Shown here in pieces: positions 6,551 through 6,699 of a stretch of 6,699 nucleotides of DNA. Source of the stretch: Chitinophaga pinensis (lineage in GTDB: Bacteria > Bacteroidota > Bacteroidia > UKL13-3); NCBI GenBank assembly GCA_945875195.1, contig CAMCJW010000166.1, positions 1-6,699 on the forward strand. Reading direction: 5' to 3'. Made by a program: the position numbers and the translations under genes. The stretch's first letter is position 1; the number at the start of each line of letters is the position of its first letter. Under the pieces are notes generated by a model, which worked only from the letters and a program-made list of their open reading frames with translations, searched no databases and was not told the DNA's origin.

Positions 6551-6699
6551 AATAAGCCAAAACTTGCCTTAGGCATTGCTGGAAGTTATAATGTTGGGGC
6601 CAGTAATTATAGAGGTGAAGGTCACGGAGATTTTTTGGTTTACAACTCCAATGGTAGTAATTCTTTGCCCGACTATAGAAAATTATTCTACGATGTTTT
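6551..6699 (+). pseudogene. In-frame continuation of the second porin after the TAA (partial, runs off the window)
   Basis: After TAA 6548-6550 the same reading frame stays open to the end of the window (49 codons plus two bases). It translates to clear porin sequence, beginning NKPKLALGIAGSYN and including SNSLPDYRKL. Aligned without any gap to the first porin, PKL falls on residues 235-237 and SLPDY on 270-274, so no bases are lost or gained around the stop. No in-frame ATG is visible in this stretch, so a separate restart is unlikely here. It is best read as the remainder of one gene spanning 5834 to beyond 6699, broken by a nonsense codon or a sequencing or assembly error. The 3' end is not in the window. 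Confidence 0.8.

Larger units (their letters stand above)
494..6699 (+). other. Probable operon: carrier, isoaspartyl dipeptidase, porin, M14 peptidase, porin
   Basis: Five consecutive + strand genes are joined by a 10-base overlap, a 4-base gap, a 2-base gap and a 14-base overlap. There is no room for promoters or terminators between them, so one transcript is likely. None of the starts has a recognisable Shine-Dalgarno sequence; the upstream bases are AT-rich, as is usual in Bacteroidota, so re-initiation after the preceding stop is probably important. The promoter was not found; it would lie in or before the lamin-tail gene, which ends only 17 bases earlier. The operon may extend past the right edge. 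Confidence 0.75.

Noticed and set aside
6542..6556. Programmed frameshift at the A-run before the porin stop
   Set aside because: The porin sequence before and after the TAA is in the same frame and aligns gap-free to the paralogue, so no shift is needed; only the stop codon itself interrupts it.

Overview
This AT-rich window reads as Bacteroidota chromosomal DNA. The evidence is a lamin-tail domain protein with a DxDANGDG linker, two OprO/OprP-type porins whose signal peptides end just before Gln (Ser|Gln-Asn and Ala|Gln-Glu, common in this phylum), an exported M14 zinc peptidase, and AT-rich start regions without a Shine-Dalgarno sequence. The genus cannot be named from what is visible. All genes are on the + strand and packed almost without gaps. 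I see no RNA gene, mobile element, CRISPR array, convincing promoter or terminator, and no gene-free stretch longer than 17 bases.

Layout: (1) bases 1-476, the 3' end of an exported lamin-tail domain protein; (2) 494-1867, a DcuC-family inner-membrane carrier; (3) 1858-2997, an isoaspartyl dipeptidase (IadA) overlapping the carrier gene by 10 bases; (4) 3002-4306, a porin O/P outer-membrane barrel; (5) 4309-5847, an exported M14 zinc peptidase; (6) 5834-6699 and beyond the edge, a second porin O/P paralogue whose frame is cut by an in-frame TAA at 6548-6550 and then continues to the window edge.

The five genes from 494 onward look like one operon with a gene for each cell layer: porins for entry through the outer membrane, a peptidase in the periplasm, a carrier in the inner membrane and a dipeptidase in the cytoplasm that cleaves beta-aspartyl (isoaspartyl) bonds. 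My working model is a scavenging route for isoaspartyl-containing or acidic peptides that uses passive porins rather than a TonB-dependent SusC/D pair. The individual family assignments are solid. The shared pathway is inference from gene order.

The two most unusual details are the nonsense codon in the second porin and the IadA active site. A gap-free alignment of the second porin to the first places the stop opposite Glu232. In IadA, the position aligned with E. coli Glu77 is Lys68, although the metal ligands and catalytic residues are kept, so its substrate preference may differ.
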